This document shows positions 33,000-43,765 of a DNA stretch of 64,000 nt, in pieces. A program made the translations under genes and the position numbers. The notes beneath the pieces are model-generated. The model was not told the origin of the DNA. It did not search any database and saw only the letters and a program-made list of their open reading frames with translations. The stretch comes from Diabrotica undecimpunctata (taxonomy: Eukaryota; Arthropoda; Insecta; Coleoptera; Chrysomelidae). The stretch's first letter is position 1, and each line of letters opens with the position of its first letter. The DNA lies in the NCBI RefSeq assembly GCF_040954645.1, contig NC_092803.1:59913984-59977983 (forward strand). Reading direction: 5' to 3'.

Positions 33000-35692
33000 G
33001 AGGAGCATACATGCAAAAACCGATAAATCCATTTTTGAATTTTTTAACCTGCATATGGATTAGTATCAATTAAGTAGCCCTCTATGTTTCTAGAATATAA
33101 AATTCCAACAAAAACCGATATTTTTCCTTTAAAATGATGAACAAAGTTCACCAGTTCGAGCAAATGCCGATAAATCCAAATTTCAAGCAAAACCCGATAT
33201 ATCTTTAAATAATGAATTCGCCATCTATGTTGTAAATCCATAATATAGTGCGTACTTATAGCAGGTTTGTTTATGCTGTTTTGGGCTTCGTTTTATAGTA
33301 GTAGCATAAACAAAGAAGTATACTTCTTTTCCTATGGTAGTAGTTTGTAAATTAAAAACGAGAGGACTGTGTTAACATAAACACGTTGTCGGAATTAAGG
33401 GGGCAAGAATTAAGAGGTTATGTTATGTTGATTATGAATTACGTATTAAGCAGTTGTTTAACATACTCTTATTAAGTTTTAACAATGGAAGCAAGTGTGT
33501 TGGAAATTAGTATAGGAAATAGGAAAAAACAGAAAAGTGAGACCAAGAGGCAGAAATTGCAAAAGCAAAGGTAACAGGTAAAGAATAAATTAAGACGTTC
33601 GTTACCTAATCCATTTTTTGTTTTAGATATCGTGATAGCGATCCTCATTTGGAAAACTTTACAATAGTTTGCAAACATAATGGCCCTACTTATCACTGCA
33701 ATAGCATTGCTGAAAGTGACATTCGAGCCATTCGAAATAAAATTTTTGAAAATAATGTGAAGTCAGAACAGGATATCAAATTGTGTCATTACATGTCAGT
33801 AGTTCCAATTGAAAGGAAAAGATCGACAACAGAACGAGCAATCAAGGGGCGTAACTTTTCCGTACACTACTTCTTGTCGAAAAGAGTCAGCAAGAAAAAA
33901 GTTCAGGTATGTCAGGCATTTTTTTTGAAATGTGTGAATATTAAAAAAGATCGCATAAACTACGTTGCTAAAACATTGTCAGACGGAAATATTCCAAAAG
34001 AAAATCGGGGTGGAGATCACGTGTCCACAAAATCTGTTGTCAAAAAGAATAAAATAAGAGAGTTTATTGGTAAACTACAAGGAAAAGAAAGTCATTATAA
34101 TAGAAAGAAAGTAAGACGAATTTATTTGGCCGCTGATCTAAGCATAAAGAAATTACATGGCATGTACCTCACTCAATGCGACCCTGAACATAATGTAAAC
34201 TTTTCGATGTTTAGAAGGATATTCGTTAATGATTTTAACATTGGGTTTTCTACTCCAGCATCAGATGTGTGCGCACAATGTACCAGACTTAAATTCAAAA
34301 TTAGAACGGAAATTAACGAGGTAAAGAAAAGAGAGTTTCGAACTGAGTTAAGTATCCACCAAAAGAGGGCTAATGCATTTTATAGTCTGCTAAAAGAAAC
34401 TCCTGAAAATTCCATTACATTCTGCTTTGATATGCAGCAGGTGCAGCCTTTGCCCAAAACACCTATTAATGATGCGTTTTATGCACAGCAGATTAGCATG
34501 TATGTTTTTTGCTGCGTTGATAGCCAATCCAAACATCCAACTTTTTTTACGTGGACTGAAGATCAGGCAGGTAGAGGATCAATTGAAATAGGTTCTGCAT
34601 TTGTAAATTACTTGGATTCTTTAGAGTACGATAATATTACGACACTTCGCCTCTTTTGCGACGGATGCGGTGGACAAAACAAAAACTCCCATATTATTCA
34701 TTCGCTGTACTTCTGGCTTAGATTTAAAGCTCCAGTTCAAGTAACAGAAATATTACTTGTATTTCCAGTCAGGGGCCATTCGTATTTGCCAGCAGACAGG
34801 GTATTTGGGAGAGTAGAAAAGCTTCTAAGAAAAAAAGCCACAATTCTCTCTAGAGAGGAATATGAAGAAATTTACAAACAAATTGGAGTTGTTAAAAAGA
34901 TAGGCACTGATTGGAGATTGTTTAATATGAAAGAGCTTCAAGTTGGCTTGAAAAAAGTAAAAGCGCTAGCCGATACAAAGAAAATTGTAATAAAAAAATT
35001 TAAAAATGGCAAATTCATAAAAATACGTTCATTCCAAAACTATTATTTTACCAGTGGGTTGGAAAATTTTGAAAAACTTTTGAAACCAAAATTTTCCGAT
35101 GCTGAGTTAACCATCACAGAAAAAGATTTGACTCGGGGTATCCCCGAAAAGAAAAAAAAAATCCCTTAAACACTTACTAAATCAACAGTTCGATAAAGAT
35201 TGGGAGAAATTACAAGAACTTGACTGGTACCGGGAATTGCTTAATGGCAAAAGTTCAAATGAAAAGGATGAGGAGAAAGAGGAAGAGGAGACATGTGACT
35301 GCCTGGAAGAGGAACCAACACTTCAGATTTAACTTGACTTTTTTACTTTTTTCAACTTGTTAAACAATAAAAATAATTTTCTACATTCTAGTTCGTTTAT
35401 TTTCTTTTATTAACAACAAAAATATGGTGCTCTTGCAAATATCTTTCAGGCAAAAACCGATAAATTTCGGTTTTCAAACAAAACCCGATAAATTAAAAAA
35501 AAATGACAAATAAAAACAGTAAAAAAAGATAATATATTAAAATTCTAGGATTTTATTACATGACTTACTACTACTATTTAATTCCAATATGATGTTTTTT
35601 TAAATTATTATGGGATTTTGCTGTATAAGTTTTTGGCATTTATCTCGAAATTGGAAAAAGTGGATTTATCGGTTTTTGCATGTATGCTCCTC
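33000..35692 (+). mobile_element. 2.69-kb DNA transposon: 32-bp TIRs, AAAT duplication, intron-containing DDD/E transposase
   Basis: Ends are perfect inverted repeats of 32 bp (33000-33031 and 35661-35692, starting GAGGAGCATACATGC), flanked by AAAT at 32996-32999 and 35693-35696. Subterminal copies of a CRAAAMCCGATAAAT-like motif occur at 33107, 33160 and 33187 on the left and 35450 and 35477 on the right. It encodes one transposase. The 4-bp duplication and the protein type would fit the Sola superfamily, but I cannot confirm the assignment. Confidence 0.95.
33485..35332 (+). CDS. DDD/E transposase, two exons, frameshifted near the C-terminus
   Basis: Exon 1 is 33485-33570, starting at the first ATG (MEASVLEISIGNRKK). 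A 56-nt GT-AG intron (33571-33626) follows, then exon 2 from 33627, in frame with a 506-codon open stretch ending at 35169. The fold signals are CAQC (near 34270), FCFDMQQ (Asp 34429-34431), RLFCDGCGGQNKN (Asp 34660-34662) and GHSYLPADRVFGRVEK (Asp 34795-34797, Glu 34815-34817), the expected spacing of a DDD/E transposase. A run of ten A at about 35152-35161 shifts the frame. With nine A the protein would continue about 55 residues (WEKLQELDWYRELLNGK, acidic end) to TAA at 35330-35332. Otherwise undamaged, so young. Without the extra A it would look intact. Confidence 0.88.
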
Positions 35693-35696
35693 AAAT

Positions 35697-36064
35697 AATC
35701 GTATTTATAAAATACCTTGTGAATGCGATCAGTTTTATTTAGGTGAATCATCAAGATCAATAAATGTTAAAATAAGTGATCATCAATCTTATATTAAAAA
35801 CAGAGAATTTATTACATCTCAAATATGTAAACACACATGAGAAAATAAACATAGGAAACAAGGGATCGATTCAAATATAGTCCTAAAAGAAGCAGATAGT
35901 AAGAAGAGAAAAATCAAAGAATCTGTTCTAATTATGTTAACTAAGACCAATTATGACGAAAATTCTCTTGCAAAATGCAATAGGAGCTGGTTACCCATAT
36001 TAAAAGGGGAACCTAATAAAAGGAAGATGCCACTATTAGTAAGTCCGATTTGCAAGACTGAGTA
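35697..36064 (+). pseudogene. GIY-YIG endonuclease domain of PLE-1
   Basis: IYKIPCECDQFYLGESSRSI and RISDHQSYIK-like residues give the family signature of Penelope-like elements (the Y..G pair is kept as FYLGE). TGA at 35838-35840 interrupts, then the frame continues (VLKEADSKKRKIKESVLIML, CNRSWLPIL) to TAA near 36064. In an active element this domain nicks DNA to prime reverse transcription. Confidence 0.85.
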
Positions 36065-36084
36065 AGGAACAAACTTGAACCCTA

Positions 36085-36560
36085 ATCTTGTAAACTAATT
36101 AACTATAAATTAATTAACTAATCCTGGAAGCCAGGAAGAAGAAGAAACAAAATATACTCTATTGTACATTTCATACAATATTTGTTCAATTACGCTAGTA
36201 ATATATAACTATAATAATCTAGCAATTATATATTTTCTGGTAATGAATAGTTTTATCTTTTTGGTTTTCTTGCCATTGTTTCTACATTTTCTACAAATAA
36301 TAGTGATACAATAAACTTAAAATAATAGAATTATGTGTGCTACTCGTTCTTTTAGTACATAATACAAGTAACGTTTTATCTAAATTAAAGTAGAATACGC
36401 TTCCAGGCTGTTATTTAAGTGAAAGAATGTCATTGGGGATAGTGCTAGACGGGCTTTTATAGAGACTATTTATAAATTGTCATGGATTTTCTTACGTGTA
36501 TTCTGTTTATTTATTGCAAGTTTAGTGATGTTTAAAATTAAAGAGTACTTTTCAATTAAA
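36085..36560. other. Unassigned spacer between two PLE fragments
   Basis: A GAAGAAGAAGAAAC stretch near 36136 follows PLE-1 and may mark its 3' end. Nothing else recognised. Confidence 0.4.
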
Positions 36561-36562
36561 TA

Positions 36563-36640
36563 TTATGTTTATATGGGATTAAACCACAATTGATTGTATT
36601 CAAAAAGTAATAATTTTAACTAACGTTTGACGTTAAGAAT
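36563..36640 (-). repeat. Dispersed repeat, copy 4
   Basis: Reads ATATGGGATTAAACCACAATTG on the plus strand, the reverse complement of the CAATTGTGGTTTAACCCCATAT block in copy 1, followed by AACGTTTGACGTT. Located just upstream of PLE-2, supporting a link with Penelope-like terminal repeats. Confidence 0.5.
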
Positions 36641-36734
36641 ATTTTAAAAATTCTGCAAGTTGTTAATGGGTTATGTTTTTTAAAATTGAAATTAATATTA
36701 AAAAATAAGTAATCTAGAAACAATTACAAAAGGG

Positions 36735-37065
36735 AAATCAAAGATGACAACAATACCGTAATATAAAGGGCTTATCAGGAAAAATGAGAAGAAAGGAAAT
36801 AAGTACATCTTAACAACATTTAAAACAACCAAAACACTGGGATCTGTCCTGTCCAAAACCAAACCCAACAATATACAAGGAAGATCAAAGAATTGCATCT
36901 AGAGATACCATGTGAACACAACAATTTTCTATGTGAGAGAAACTGCAAGACCACTAAGTGTCAGGATAAATGAGCATAAAACATTCATCAAGAGCAGAGA
37001 CTTCGACAAATCCTAGATATATAAACATGCCTGGGATGACGAGTACCGAGTACAATGAATTGCTG
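36735..37065 (+). pseudogene. Penelope-like element fragment PLE-2
   Basis: MTTIPYYKGLIRKNEKKGNK, then ILTTFKTTKTLGSVLSKTKP, the same segment as in PLE-1 with several substitutions. The GIY-YIG part (NNFYVRETARPLSVRINEHK, 36915-36980) appears after a frameshift, and a TAG falls at about 37015. Only the RT end and endonuclease start remain. Confidence 0.85.
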
Positions 37066-37089
37066 CATCAATAATTATGAAAAACGTAT

Positions 37090-38145
37090 AGCATATCCAT
37101 CAGCAAAATGTTTATCGTTTACGTTTTTCTATTTGTGGTATAAAGCGCCGCCGCGCGCCCTCTCTTGTTATTTTTAAAGCGCTCCTGCTCGAGGGTTAAT
37201 TAGATGGTTATAAAATTTAGGTGAACATTTTTTTTTTCTAAGATATACTTAACTTTTCTCAGATTTGCGGAATGGTATTGTGAGCTAGATAGGTCAAGTG
37301 CTCCCTCTAAGTGCTGACTAAATACAACACTTTTTTTGTTGGTTATCGATGCGTTGTTTTATGGATAACATAGCCATGATTTTTTTATAAACACTTGAGA
37401 AATAACTACATAACCTAAGTTATATCATTTACTAAGTAATAAAATACTATAAAAAAAGTTGGTAGATAACGTAATTGTATTAGTTCATTTACAACTTTGA
37501 TGCTGTTTCGGTTATCTTGAAGGCAGAGGAGCACCTGCCGTGTAGAGCATTGGCTTTTTGGCGAGTTAACGCATTGATCATAGTTCATGATATAGCTGGA
37601 AGTTCTTTCCTAGCTTTCTCAGCTAGAATTAGGGACACCTGATTCTAGCTAAGTTGGCTGAATATTATGACATTCGGCATCTATTTTTCATGGCTGGTAT
37701 TGGGATTTATGGTGAATGCAAAGTATGTTTTCCACGGAGCAAGTCTGGAGAGTGGGAAACCCTGTGTTGCTTTAGACGAGGCGACAAGAAATATTTATAA
37801 TCTGCATCACTATCCTCCGAGCTCTTCTGGTGACCATGGGCCAGAAAATATGCATACTCTTTTTAAAACTAAAGATCTCCATAATATTTTTATATTTTTT
37901 CTAATTTCCTAAGAGTCGCTAATCTCATCGGTATTGAATCCATCTCTCTATTTGACATCAAAACCACAGCTTTGTTATCAAACCATTTTAAAACAGACAC
38001 TTGCCCTTCAATTGCGCCCTACCTTCTTTTTTTAACTCATTATTATTTTTTAGCTTGGAGTTTTGGGTATTCTTACTTGTTTCAAAGTGGCAGTACATGT
38101 AGTTTTTAGGAGAAACTTCTAGAAACGTGATCTAGGACGAAACGT
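37090..38145. other. Unassigned; one weak signal-peptide-like frame
   Basis: A GC-rich patch (GCGCCGCCGCGCGCCC at 37146) stands out. The frame 37667-37912 begins MTFGIYFSWLVLGFMVNAKY, which looks like a signal sequence. The 81-codon frame has no recognisable domain and no partner exon, so I do not call it a gene. Confidence 0.35.
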
Positions 38146-38149
38146 ACTC

Positions 38150-38870
38150 AGAAGCTTCAACATAGCCTTACTACTAATTTGTAGAAGTTTAAACGATCAT
38201 CATGAACTATAGAGTCACCTTTTTGCTGGTAGAAGACAAAATCCAGTGGCAGTCTATCTGAAGCAGCTACGACAAATTTTTTTAACCCACATAGATTGGG
38301 CTTTATTTTGATTACTTGTCTTGTTAGCCAATGCCTGCAGAAAGGAGTCATTTGTTCGTCTATAACCACTACTTTAGGCTTTGGATTCAGCAAACAACCT
38401 ATCTTAGCTGACCTTATTAGTGGTTTTACTTTTCAGAACTTGTTGTCCTTTTCTTCATTCGGTACATCACCATCATACACACCCTTGAGATTCTTTCCTA
38501 TACAAAAATATTTATTCCTTGGCATGAGGTTACTTACATATTCTACTTTGGTTCTGCGAGCCCAATACATCCTTATCCAAGGATACCCCATAAAAGACAT
38601 TATCAAACTTGAAAACTGAAAAAAACTATCAGTGTTATTAAAAGTCGCCCGCTTTAATGTATTTAAGATACCATCCGATAGCGTTTCTTCCTCTTTTTTG
38701 TCAATTACCCCAATGCCATCGGTCTCCTGCTCTGGTAGCCACGTTGGATCTGCATCCAAGTCATCATCATCGCTGATGTCCACTTCACTGTTATCTTTAC
38801 TAAAACAGTCGTCGACATTTTCTAGAATCCGCTTACAATATGTAATTAAAAAATATTTAGTTTATCATTT
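38150..38870 (-). pseudogene. piggyBac transposase fragment PB3
   Basis: On the minus strand an acidic start (VDISDDDDLDADPTWLPEQE) leads to FFQFSSLIMSFMGYPWIRMY, LMPRNKYFCIGKNLKG and DVPNEEKDNKF. TGA stands where Trp is expected, then KVKPLI and PKPKVVVIDEQMTPF with the first catalytic Asp intact. It breaks off after DFVFYQQKGDS near 38200. The other catalytic Asp residues and C-terminus are missing. No TTAA-flanked ends were found. Confidence 0.85.
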
Positions 38871-39290
38871 CCAAACAGTAAACTTGGTTTACAAGAAGTA
38901 TTTTAGGTTTACATTTTTTTGTTCGTTAACTGTGCAATCAGTCAAAAAGAAACCATAAACACATTTGTTTACTTTACATCATTGGCACGAAGAAAAATAT
39001 TTCAATAAATATTTACTCTACATGAATATTACAACTATCGATTCTTAACTCAAGAATGATAAATGTGATCGTAATTTTTTGCTTCTGGCGTCTTTTTTGT
39101 AGAGTATTGTCCAATAAATTTAACGCTAAAATATTTGGATAGTCCTCTAATCGTTGTAAATATTTATCACTATGTGATGATATATTTATTACTTCACTCA
39201 TAGTTGGCACGTGTAAGTCTTGTAGTATGTCTTTGTTGCCTACAAACCGTGGCGCATCATTTATTGCTCACAGTACCTTGTTTTGAAATC
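38871..39290 (-). other. Unassigned; possible short exon at 39013-39201
   Basis: A 62-codon minus-strand frame starts MSEVINISSHSDKYLQRLED and has a basic RRQKQK run. It lies 140 bp upstream of PB3 on the same strand and could be a first exon of that element or unrelated. No supporting splice pair is clear. Confidence 0.25.
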
Positions 39291-40190
39291 AGCCATGATT
39301 GCTAGGTTGGATTTAAAAGCAGTGCCCCACACATCTATTCCGTATGTCCAAATTGGCTTCAGTATGGCATTGTAGCATTGTACGCTAGTAGTTTTCGCAA
39401 CGACAATTTGGACTTTTTTCGGAGTAACCAATAATATTTTTTATATGTGTTATCAAGAAGTTTTCTTTTTTTTTTTTCGATATGTAAGCCTCATACATAT
39501 GATATATCCAGTATCTACCCTTGGAAGGGAAGCATTGTTAAGTAATATTTGAGGTGAATCGCTAAGGCATTTAGTAAATACTATGTGACTTGATTTATAT
39601 TAATTAAGTTTGATCTTCCACTTCTTAGTCCATTTCTGGACTTTATTTAAGTTTTCTTGGAATTGTTCTGCTGTAACAACGGAATCTGAATATATCCTGC
39701 ATTTTTGCGGTATCGTCCTCAAATGTGACTGTATGCACTTTATTGCCAGTACATTTTTGCCGTATCGTCCTCAAATGTGACGGTATGCACTTTATTGCCA
39801 GTAGGCAAATCGAAGGTATATACTAGGTAAATGATCAGTCCAAGAACTCTACCTTAAGGAACGCCTGCCTGTCGCCCGGTTATTTCGTCTTTATATTTTA
39901 CATGGAAATATCGTTCTTTCAGATAAGAGTATAGCAGGTCATACATATTCTGGTGTAGGTCCTTTTTTAGTTTATACAGTAGTCTCTGATGCCACACCTT
40001 GTCAAAAGCTTGACTCACATCGGTGAATGTAGTTGAGCAATATTGCTTATTTTTAAAAAAAGTTTTGGATTAATTCTATCAGTCGATGGACTTGCACAAT
40101 TGTTGAATGTTAGGCTCTAAATCCAAATTGGTGTGTCGGTGGAAGATCTTATTCTGCAATAATTTTTATAAGTCTCTTAGCTAGTAATTT
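39290..40190 (-). pseudogene. Jockey-like reverse transcriptase fragment
   Basis: The minus strand from 40185 gives LLAKRLIKIIAE, HQFGFRA, HSTIVQVHRLIELIQ and, after a shift, FTDVSQAFDKVWHQRLLYKL (palm Asp), YLKERYFHVKYKDE, RQAGVP and VHTVTFEDDTAKM, where FADD is FEDD. The segment around FEDD is duplicated in tandem (39700-39803). The 3' part carries EQFQENLNKVQKWTKKWKIK-like residues in a broken frame, up to about 39480. Many lesions. Confidence 0.88.
39700..39803. repeat. 52-bp tandem duplication inside the Jockey RT active-site region
   Basis: Unit 1 is 39700-39751 and unit 2 39752-39803. They differ at two positions (GCGG/GCCG and GACTG/GACGG). Because 52 is not a multiple of three, the duplication alone shifts the frame. 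Confidence 0.95.
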
Positions 40191-42300
40191 AATATATAAT
40201 AAAATCTACTCAATAAAATTATTAATCTAATTAATAGTAAGGTCTGATATAAATACAAAAAGTTACCTTTAAACTCTTCGTTCACCTCTACATTTTCTAC
40301 GATTTTTGTTATCTGTTGCCTACTTGTTTTTTTTTTTGTTACTCGAGTTCTTTTATACACGATACCTAATAAAATTCTAGTACTTACAGTTACAATATTC
40401 ATATTTATGTTTTATACTTATTTCTATATGTTTAGTCACAAACACAAGTACTTATTTTTGTTTAAAGTGCTTGGAATGACCTAAAAATTGGTTGAAATAA
40501 CGAAGCGATTTTAAAACATTTATTTACTTCGACTAGAGATTTAGAATAGCATGTAAAAATATTTCTATTATAAAAAAATTAATTGTCCTAATAGATTATT
40601 TTAGTTTTTATTTTAAGATGTTATTAGGATATCACAGATTTAAAGAAAAAATTCTAATTGTATGTTTTATTGACCAAATCCAAACGGAAAAAATATAGCT
40701 AGAATTCCAATTCCAATTTTCATGGTAACAGCTTAAAAAAATATTAATGGAAGAATAATTATCCATTTACAGTTGAGAAGACAAGTCTTTCAGATCAGTA
40801 TTTAATTATTGATGACATTTTAGGCTAAGTAAAAAGCAAAAAAATAACTTACAGAAACTTCTACATAGAATTGGCCTGACTGAAGCAACAGATCGCCATT
40901 TTTGCTTCTACTTTAAAGTCGTCAAATTCGGATAAATGAACTAAAAACTCACTCCAGCAGGTGCTACCTCTTGGCTTTTCAGTTAACTTCTTTTTAGGTC
41001 TGCCAACCTAAGCTGACATCTAAAAAAAATCCCAAACAAAACATGTTTTATGTCGCCTGTATATGACGCTGGAACTAAGGAGGATAATGCAGCTCCGACA
41101 GGATACACGGGCTGGCTTTCTCTATGCCAGCAATTCGTGTAATTTATCTTCTGTTTAGTTATTAAATTTTAAAAGAGTAATTAATTTAATAACTATAATT
41201 TATTTACACTAACTCTCTAAAAAAATAAAGCCCTGTTTTGGAAATATTTACATGTTAAAATATTGGCAACTTGAAGTTTTGAAAGATTTAAAAATTAGTC
41301 TGGTTCTAGAGAGTTACATTATAACAGGATGGTTAAAGATGCCTGCCGTACATTAAACTTAGTTTTTTTATAAATTCGAAAATCTCTCGCACTATTACAA
41401 CCGCTCAGTGGTCACTTAGACGATATCATTTGCCAAGTATTCCAATTGCACAATCGAATTATCTATTTTTGAGTGTCAGACGAGGTATTTGTGAGATATC
41501 CAGTTAAAAATGGAAAGCGACGAGGAAGACACGCCGTCTTTTTCGGTTGTTTTTTTTTTTCGCAAAAGTTGTGGTGCTGAAAACTAAAGGACTCTAGAGA
41601 GAATGGTGCAGAGGATAGTATATGATTTTCTTGAATAAAAGTAAACCTGGGAGGTGAGAGAGCTGTTTATTTTTGTGCTTGAGTGTGGCAAACCGTAAAA
41701 AAAAACCGGGTATATTGGACTATATTTACATTTATGTTTTTACAACTATTTCCCGTTTAAAGTTTGCTTATAATAATAATATTTTCGAATTCTTAAAACA
41801 GGGTAAACTATAAAAATTTTATTTTAAGTTTACACTAGGGATAGGAAAATGATTGAAAAAATCATTGTTATATAAATCGAAAGAAATCTTTTTCATTATT
41901 AAAGTTGAGTTCTAAAAATTAAATATATAAATTATATTCATCTAACGAATATATGTTTAATGAATTGCACCTTACAATTTTTACAAATTCAAAGAAAAAT
42001 TAAAACAAAGATATACAAAGGATGAAAAAGGTGCTAGGAAAGAGATTTTTATAAGCAATTCGCTTTGAGACACCTGGAAATCGAATGTAATTAATTAAAA
42101 CATAATGAGTTATTCAGGTAATAAAATCGTCGTGAACAATCAGTAAAGAATTTATTAAGGCTGCTTTAAGGGGCCAGGCACAGGCAAAAAGTCATTATTG
42201 CTTAGGCCTTAAAAAACAGTTTTTATAATTGTAGATTTATTAGAGCGCAGCGTATTACGTCTTTAGATAGCAATATTACAATCGCATACACTTTGTAGTA
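40190..42300. other. Mostly unassigned; small coding-like patch at 40855-41022 (minus)
   Basis: Minus strand 41022-40855: after a TTTTTTTTAG acceptor-like run it reads MSA, TAG, then VGRPKKKLTEKPRGSTCWSE and FLVHLSEFDDFKVEAKMAIC, ending at a stop. It has an AT-hook-like GRPKKK but no family I can name. The remainder (40190-40850 and 41030-42300) is A+T-rich without signal. Confidence 0.3.
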
Positions 42301-42304
42301 AAAC

Positions 42305-43110
42305 ATTGTATTGTATAATTTTAAATGTGTATTGGTGGCCTTAAAGAAAGCCTTTTATACTGTTGATGACATGCTGTTATTATCTGTATTGAAAACTTTA
42401 GGCATAAGGGACATAGTCACAAAGTGGTTTCATGATTGGCTATTAGAAAGAACACAACTAAACTTTGTTAACAGGGCGAATAATCAATTGTCCAATATTG
42501 AGTATGGAGTTCCTCAAGGGTCGATACTTTTACCAACGCTGTTTATTATTTATGCTAATTTAATTTTAACATTGCAATTACGAGGTACAAATGAATACCG
42601 ATGATACTTGCATTGTATACTTTATCAAAAACTCCAACGAGGCAAAAAATTATGTTAAATTTGACTTCCAGATGGTGAAGGGATGGTTAGATGATTATAA
42701 ACTTACCCTTAATGCAGATAAATCAAGTTATATGGTAATAACAAAACAAGAACATTGACAACAATTAACGCCAACACTTAGATCAAGGCCTTCACAAAAA
42801 AATTTATTAAATATTTGGAATGTTCATTGGCCATAAACTTACTGGAAAGTATCACATATAACATTTATGCAAAAAAATCTCACATGCAAGAGGGGTTATT
42901 GGAAGAGCAGTAATTTATGTAGAAATTAAATATGGGAAAAACATATTACAGTTTAATACATAGCCATGTCACCTATTTAACTCTAACTTAAAGAATAGCC
43001 ACACATAAAAATCTTCATGCTCTTTATTTGCTTCAAAATATAGCTATAAAAAAATTATTGGACTACCAAGACTCTATCCAACCAAAGAATTATATCTGTC
43101 CAATATAATA
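42305..43110 (+). pseudogene. CR1/Jockey-superfamily RT fragment
   Basis: Palm: ALKKAFYTVDDMLLLSVLKT (42330-42390; the usual AFDTVDH is changed). Then WFHDWLLERTQLNF, IEYGVPQGSILLPTLFIIYA and, in the next frame, TDDTCIVYFIKNSNEAK, where the F/YADD position reads NTDD. WLDDYKLTLNADKSSYMV follows. The C-terminal thumb (IIGLPRLYPTKELY, near 43055-43095) closes the fragment beside a TA microsatellite. Confidence 0.82.
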
Positions 43111-43129
43111 ATATTGAATAAATATAGTT

Positions 43130-43137
43130 ATATATAG

Positions 43138-43217
<80 letters not shown>

Positions 43218-43255
43218 CTATATCCATCCAATAAAATTATATTGAATAATAATAG

Positions 43256-43312
<57 letters not shown>

Positions 43313-43391
43313 AAACCACCAGTTTTGTACATATGGTTTGGTATGGTACTAACTGGTGGTTTTGTTTATATCGACAGTCACGAATATCCTG

Positions 43392-43485
<94 letters not shown>

Positions 43486-43515
43486 TATACGAGTATATAT
43501 ATATATATATGCGGG
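43130..43515. repeat. Block of (TA)n microsatellites with an internal hairpin
   Basis: TA arrays at about 43139-43217, 43258-43307, 43396-43446 and 43449-43511. Between the second and third lies a unique 88-bp piece with perfect 15-bp inverted arms, ACAAAACCACCAGTT (43310-43324) and AACTGGTGGTTTTGT (43351-43365). Frames that run through the arrays (Tyr-Ile repeats) are not genes. Confidence 0.95.
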
Positions 43516-43683
43516 ACAACAAAGCATTGTGGTAAAAGGAATAAAGTGCTCCCTCTTTATTTGAGATATCGTCAAGGCAATGAACATCAGTGCCTTGAAA
43601 CGAAAATTAAAAATGTAATTAAAAATTAAAATTAAAAATTTTTTAATGTGTTTGTAATTATATGTGTGTATATTATTCATTTT

Positions 43684-43765
43684 TTTTAATATTGTTTTGA
43701 AGTGGAAACTGAAACGTCAATAAACTTACTTTAACCTATAATTGTGGCTTATTCCCATTTACATA
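43684..43765 (+). repeat. Dispersed repeat, copy 5
   Basis: TTTTGAAGTGGAAACTGAAACGTCAATAAACTT-type sequence (43691-43724) followed by AATTGTGGCTTATTCCCATT. It keeps the GAAACGTC core and a short stem around GAAGTGG, but has no CUGANGA box upstream. Confidence 0.6.

Larger units (their letters stand above)
32870..36085 (+). mobile_element. Penelope-like element fragment PLE-1, split by a DNA transposon
   Basis: Left part 32885-32999 encodes the region after the RT domain (NILTTFKTTNALRF, LSKTKP). The right part resumes at 35697 with NRIYKIPCECDQFYLGESSR, a GIY-YIG endonuclease. Between them lies the complete transposon 33000-35692. Removing it with one AAAT copy restores an uninterrupted frame across the junction. 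The 5' part of the element, including RT, is absent. Confidence 0.9.

Noticed and set aside
37667..37912. Secreted-protein-like ORF starting MTFGIYFSWLVLGFM
   Set aside because: Only 81 codons, no domain, no exon partner; a hydrophobic start is common by chance in A+T-rich DNA.
43325..43564. Tyr-Ile repeat protein frames across the TA arrays
   Set aside because: The frames are simply (TA)n read as TAT ATA; the same occurs at 59059-59320.
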